A stretch of DNA of 64,000 nt from Eisenbergiella porci (GTDB lineage Bacteria; Bacillota; Clostridia; Lachnospirales; Lachnospiraceae): NCBI RefSeq assembly GCF_009696275.1, contig NZ_VUMI01000004.1, positions 124,001-188,000 of the forward strand. The letters run 5' to 3'. The stretch's first letter is position 1; every line of letters starts with the position of its first letter. This document shows, piece by piece, positions 60,303 to 64,000 of this stretch. The position numbers and the translations under genes were made by a program. The notes below the pieces were generated by a model, which was given only the letters and a program-made list of their open reading frames with translations, was not told the DNA's origin and did no database searches.

Positions 60303-60676
60303 ATGCAGAAGAATAAAGTACACAAAATGGAAACAGGGAAGTTTCCCCTGAGAAGGATCATTGATAACAATCTGTTTTTTCTGAAGCTGATTCATAAGGC
60401 ATCACCATGGTTTTTAAGTTCCTCTGTGGTGATTATGGCTGTGGAAGCATGTGTTGAATTCGTTTCGGATACATTTATGCTGCGCTTTGCGCTGAATTAA
60501 TAAATGAGGGCAGACCATTTCGTTCCCATTGCCTTTCAACAACGAGACATGCAGATCGTATTTATATGATTGACAGCGGAAAGCTGGTTAAATGCGGAAC
60601 TCACGAGGAATTGACTGCCGCGGGCGGCAGATATGCATATATGTTCCGGCTGCAGGCGGAAAAATACAGGGGGTGA
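60303..60676 (+). pseudogene. ABC exporter reduced to its two ends
   Basis: The frame from ATG 60303 encodes an exporter N-terminus (METGKFPLRRIIDNNLFFLK, then a first helix, ending DTFMLRFALN and a stop). After a 1-nt shift family sequence continues INEGRPFRS and then jumps directly to SHCLSTTRHADRIYMIDSGK and the end YMFRLQAEKYRG, TGA 60674-60676. Nearly 500 residues, including membrane domain and most of the ATPase, are missing. This is a second hollowed-out ABC exporter besides 53921-54666. Confidence 0.8.
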
Positions 60677-60840
60677 GGATTCAGGAGGATTTGGCTCTGG
60701 CCATTAAGCCATAGATTTGGTAAAATGTAACCGTTCGGTAAAGTCTGGATTATTACGGAAAAATAGTAAATGCGCTGCCCGGCCGGACAGATACGAAAAA
60801 TATTTGTATGCTTTAAATGTAAGAAAGCGAGGATTAAAAA

Positions 60841-62211
60841 ATGGAAAACTCAAGCTTCACTACAGAAGAAATTACGGAAGGCCTGTTCCGTTTTATCGAC
60901 AACAGCCCCACCGCCTTCCATGCGGTACAAAATGCGGCCAGGATGCTGGAGGAAGCCGGTTATAAGAAAATTGTCTGTGAAACGGCGATCGGTATCAGGG
61001 CGGGAGGAAGATATTATGCCACGCGGAATGATTCCGCGCTGATCGCCTTCCGTATTCCCGCAGGTGAAATGAAAGGCCTGCGTATCGCTGCGTCCCACAG
61101 CGATTCGCCCTGCTTTAAGGTGAAGGAAACGCCGGAAATGGATGTGGAAGGCCATTATGTAAAGCTGAATACGGAAGGCTACGGCGGCATGATCATGTCC
61201 ACCTGGCTGGACCGTCCTCTATCTGTGGCAGGCAGGGCTATTCTTATGGAAAACGGCAGGCCGGTTACGAAGCTTGTGAATATTGACAGAGATCTCTGCA
61301 TCATTCCCAATGTGGCAATCCATTTCAACCGGGAAATCAACAAGGGCTTTGCCTATAATCCCCAGGTGGATCTGCTTCCCCTGTACGGCGGCGTAAATCC
61401 GGAGGCGTCTTCTGAAAACGAAGAAGAGAATAAGGGAAAGCTGAAAAAGAAGAGCCTTAAGGCGCTTTGCGCAGAATCGCTGGGAGTTTCAGAGGAAGAC
61501 ATCCTGGCATCGGATCTGTATCTGTATACAAGGGAAAAAGGAAGAAGAATGGGAGTGGACGGTGAATTTATTGTGTCTCCCAGACTGGATGATCTGCAGT
61601 GTGCCTATGGAACACTCGCAGGATTTCTTGCAGCAGATGACGGGAAAAAGACGGAAAAGGAAGCAAAAAAAGAGGCGCAGGGGGAATACGGAGCTGTCTA
61701 TGCCCTTTTTGACAATGAAGAAATCGGGAGCGGAACCAAGCAGGGGGCGGATTCCACCTTCCTTTCAGATGTTATCCAGTGTATCTGTGACGCACTGGAA
61801 CTGAGCGGTTCCGCCAGAAGGGATCTTCTTGCCGGCAGCTTCCTGCTTTCCGCGGACAATGCCCACGGCGTACATCCCAACCATCCAGAAAAATCGGATC
61901 CTACCAACCGCCCCTACTTAAACGGCGGCATTGTCCTGAAGTTCCAGGGCAGCCAGAAATATACCACAGACGCCTATTCTGCGGCGGTGGTGAGAAATAT
62001 CTGTAAGGAACAGGGCGTGCCCTGCCAGAATTTTGCAAACAGGGCCGATGTGGCGGGAGGCTCGACGCTGGGCAACATCTCCTCCGCACACGTATCCATT
62101 CCGGCGGCGGATATCGGACTTGCCCAGCTCGCCATGCATTCCGCGCTGGAAACAGCGGGCGTGAAGGATACGGAGTATCTGGTAAGGCTGTGCCAGGGCC
62201 TTTTCCTGTAA
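60841..62211 (+). CDS. M18-family aminopeptidase (aspartyl aminopeptidase type)
   Basis: A 456-aa cytosolic metallopeptidase that removes N-terminal residues, typically acidic ones. Family features: FIDNSPTAFHAVQNAARMLEEAGY at the start, the first zinc His in ASHSDSPCFKVK near 80, STWLDRPLSVAGR, DDLQCAYGTLAG near 245, FDNEEIGSGTKQGADS with catalytic Glu near 290 and NAHGVHPNHPEKSDP near 340 and a final His near 430. GCGAGG-type site before the ATG. Confidence 0.94.
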   Translation: MENSSFTTEEITEGLFRFIDNSPTAFHAVQNAARMLEEAGYKKIVCETAIGIRAGGRYYATRNDSALIAFRIPAGEMKGLRIAASHSDSPCFKVKETPEMDVEGHYVKLNTEGYGGMIMSTWLDRPLSVAGRAILMENGRPVTKLVNIDRDLCIIPNVAIHFNREINKGFAYNPQVDLLPLYGGVNPEASSENEEENKGKLKKKSLKALCAESLGVSEEDILASDLYLYTREKGRRMGVDGEFIVSPRLDDLQCAYGTLAGFLAADDGKKTEKEAKKEAQGEYGAVYALFDNEEIGSGTKQGADSTFLSDVIQCICDALELSGSARRDLLAGSFLLSADNAHGVHPNHPEKSDPTNRPYLNGGIVLKFQGSQKYTTDAYSAAVVRNICKEQGVPCQNFANRADVAGGSTLGNISSAHVSIPAADIGLAQLAMHSALETAGVKDTEYLVRLCQGLFL

Positions 62212-62280
62212 AAATTTATTTTCGCGGGCGATGAGCCTAACCAACGCGCCTGTGCGATTACCTGGCGATTGTCCCGGGAG

Positions 62281-63621
62281 TCAGCTCCCCCGCCGTCCAT
62301 GGCGTTTCAGGTTTGAGGCCCCGTTACCTGCGGCGGGGGATTTGACTGTAATTGTAAAGGTGGTGCCGCCGCCCGGCGTGTCGGAAACGAAAATGCCGCC
62401 GTGGTGGGCATCCATGATTTCTTTGGCGATGGAAAGCCCCAGTCCGAAATGCCCCGCACTTTGGCGGGAGGTGTCGGAACGGTAAAAACGGTCGAATAGA
62501 TGAGATTTTTCTTCGTCTGGGATTCCGGGGCCGTTGTCCATGACACAAAAGGAGGTAAGCTTTTCCTGCTGCTTCATGGAAAGCGTAATATTGCTCCCTT
62601 TGGGACAGAAGCTGAAAGCATTATGAAGAAAAATAGATAGCACCTGACGGATGCGTTCCGAATCGCATCGGATGGGTGCTGTTTTTTCCTCCGGAAGCCG
62701 GACGGACAGGCGGAAGCCTTTTTCATGGGCCAGTGGCTCAAAGGCTTCAAAGGTATTCAGGAGCAGAGTGTCAGGCTCACATTCCTCAGGGCGCAGGGGG
62801 AAGGAATGGCTGTCGGCGCCGGCCAGCATGAGCAGATCGGAAATGAGGCGCGACATGGCCGCGCCCTCGTTTTCTATGGTATGGAAAAAGGATTCCTGTT
62901 CGGCAGGCGAAGCTTTTTGGCAGGCAGAGGCGGCGGAAAGGATCACGGAAAGGGGCGTGCGCAGCTCATGGGAAGCTGCCGCCACAAACTGGATCTGGCT
63001 GTCTCTGCTTTTTTGCAGCGGAACCAGCAATCTGCCTGTAAAAAAGTAGGCAAAGAGAATCAGGACCAGGGAGGAAAAAGCCACCAGCATAAAAAAAGTA
63101 TGCCGCTGCGCCTTTATTTGTTCCTGCAGTGGGGCCAGGGATTCTAGAATCAGTATCGTCAGCTTCCCCGTATTCCTGGAGGATAAGGCGATACAGCCGA
63201 AATAATCATCCTGTCCCTGCCCGGCTGAGGAAAATCGGAACTCCTGATGGGTGATGGTAAAGGCAAGGGGCGTGGGAAACGTTTCGGCATTTTCCTGGTA
63301 ATAGGCCCAGCCGGCCTCCAGGGCCGCCTTTCTGCTGCCGCCGCCATCCTGCTGTCCCCAGAGAAAATCCTTGTCGTTATCATGGATGCTGATTATGTAT
63401 TTTCCCCCGCCCTCTAACTTGGAAAGCCATTCATGTGTGATGACCGTCTGATTTTCCAGATTGGAGAGCAGAGTGTTCATATCGTTGCGGAAAGAAGCAA
63501 AGCTGTTTTCCTTCAGGTTTTTTTCGGAGATATACAGATAGCTGCAGGCCATAAAAATAAGGACCAGGATGGTGATTCCTGCGCAAAGCAGCGTAAGGCG
63601 CCGGTGTACTTGTCGGAACAT
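62281..63621 (-). CDS. membrane sensor histidine kinase
   Basis: A 446-aa kinase: helix 1 (about 10-30), extracytoplasmic sensor (31-175), helix 2 (about 177-198), dimerisation domain with phosphoacceptor in FVAAASHELRTPLSV (His near 220), N-box region FLHNAFSFCPKG, G1 DNGPGIPDEEKS and G2 GHFGLGLSIAKE. It follows its response regulator (63669 onward) by 47 bp on the minus strand. Signal unknown. The proline/arginine-rich C-terminus is short. Confidence 0.93.
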   Translation of the reverse strand: MFRQVHRRLTLLCAGITILVLIFMACSYLYISEKNLKENSFASFRNDMNTLLSNLENQTVITHEWLSKLEGGGKYIISIHDNDKDFLWGQQDGGGSRKAALEAGWAYYQENAETFPTPLAFTITHQEFRFSSAGQGQDDYFGCIALSSRNTGKLTILILESLAPLQEQIKAQRHTFFMLVAFSSLVLILFAYFFTGRLLVPLQKSRDSQIQFVAAASHELRTPLSVILSAASACQKASPAEQESFFHTIENEGAAMSRLISDLLMLAGADSHSFPLRPEECEPDTLLLNTFEAFEPLAHEKGFRLSVRLPEEKTAPIRCDSERIRQVLSIFLHNAFSFCPKGSNITLSMKQQEKLTSFCVMDNGPGIPDEEKSHLFDRFYRSDTSRQSAGHFGLGLSIAKEIMDAHHGGIFVSDTPGGGTTFTITVKSPAAGNGASNLKRHGRRGS

Positions 63622-63668
63622 ATTAACCTCTGTTTCTGCGGCGGCTGCCGCAAAGCATATTATGTATC

Positions 63669-64000
63669 TCAGTCCTCCATGCGGTAGCCTATCCCACGCA
63701 CGGTTTTCAGCTGTATGCGGCTGCCCACGCTTTTCAGGCGTCTGCGGAGAAAATAAATATAATTGTCAAGATTTCCCTCTTCCACATCCGTATCAGGCCC
63801 CCAGACCCGGCAGAGAAGAAGCTGACGGGAAAGCGACTGGCCGCTATTTCTCAGAAAGGCCTCCAGGAGCGCGGCTTCCCTCCGGGAGAGGGAGCAGGAT
63901 CCGTCGGGGCCGTCCAGCCTTAATTCCTCCGGAGAATAGCTGATGTCATCAAAGGAAAGCTTCCGCCCCTCCTCCATCCGCCTGGGCCGTCTGCTGATGC
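63669..64000 (-). CDS. response regulator, C-terminal part (runs off the window)
   Basis: The visible 110 residues are an OmpR-type winged helix: RKLSFDDISYSPEELRLDGP, LSRREAALLEAFLRNSGQSLSR, NLDNYIYFLRRRLKSVG and the closing TVRGIGYRMED. The frame continues past 64000 (ISRRPRRMEE), so the receiver domain lies outside. It is the partner of the histidine kinase downstream. Confidence 0.9.
   Translation of the reverse strand, partial: ISRRPRRMEEGRKLSFDDISYSPEELRLDGPDGSCSLSRREAALLEAFLRNSGQSLSRQLLLCRVWGPDTDVEEGNLDNYIYFLRRRLKSVGSRIQLKTVRGIGYRMED

Noticed and set aside
1-64000. CRISPR arrays, tRNA or rRNA genes, prophage
   Set aside because: None seen. The repeats present are tandem or dispersed intergenic units without spacers, and no phage structural or integrase gene is present.

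Overview
The window looks like a chromosomal segment of a Lachnospiraceae-type member of the Clostridia (Bacillota). Strong AGGAGG ribosome binding sites, near-consensus sigma-A promoters with 17-bp spacers, the order rho - rpmE - DUF1385 - prmC - prfA, and lineage families such as DUF4250, DUF4364, TIGR04076 and an RACo-like ASKHA ferredoxin protein all point that way. There are no rRNA or tRNA genes, no CRISPR array and no intact insertion sequence.

Bases 1-21.6 kb are mostly core genes. In order: the first codons of a MATE-like transporter (minus), clpB, a minus-strand sodium-pump decarboxylase beta subunit (oadB type) with a 49-residue gamma-like partner behind a riboswitch-like leader, DUF4250 plus an RACo-like protein, a 2-hydroxyacid dehydrogenase, a polysaccharide deacetylase, rarA, a minus-strand malic enzyme / radical SAM / DUF4364 operon, a secreted phosphatase-like protein, a broken DUF305 gene, then rho, rpmE, DUF1385, prmC and prfA.

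Bases 21.9-39.1 kb are an accessory array of small, nearly all plus-strand genes, each with its own ribosome binding site: nucleoside deoxyribosyltransferase-like, several GNAT acetyltransferases, AadE-like adenylyltransferase, two MazG-like and two Nudix hydrolases, a RibD/DHFR-like reductase, ferredoxin-nitroreductase, a small-molecule kinase, an atypical sirtuin and a methyltransferase. The theme is small-molecule modification and nucleotide housecleaning. Bases 39.2-43.9 kb hold an RmlD-like reductase preceded by a 52-bp tandem repeat that ends in a ribosome binding site, a dicarboxylate symporter, an arginase-fold protein and an internally deleted alcohol dehydrogenase.

Bases 44-64 kb combine two two-component systems (the second running off the edge), a PepSY lipoprotein, a ferritin-like protein, a rhodanese lipoprotein, a TetR-controlled SDR, an ABC-2 type exporter with its own HTH regulator, an Rpn-family nuclease and an M18 aminopeptidase. 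This part is littered with genes that have lost internal segments: an Rpn gene, a UvrA-like ATPase, a HIT protein and two ABC exporters.

The best candidates for something new are: (1) an orphan OadB plus micro-subunit controlled by a leader resembling the yybP-ykoY manganese riboswitch; (2) a dispersed 52-57 bp hairpin element that supplies the Shine-Dalgarno sequence at two loci; and (3) the clustering of internally deleted genes. All family assignments come from reading the sequence and from memory of the families; no database search was run.
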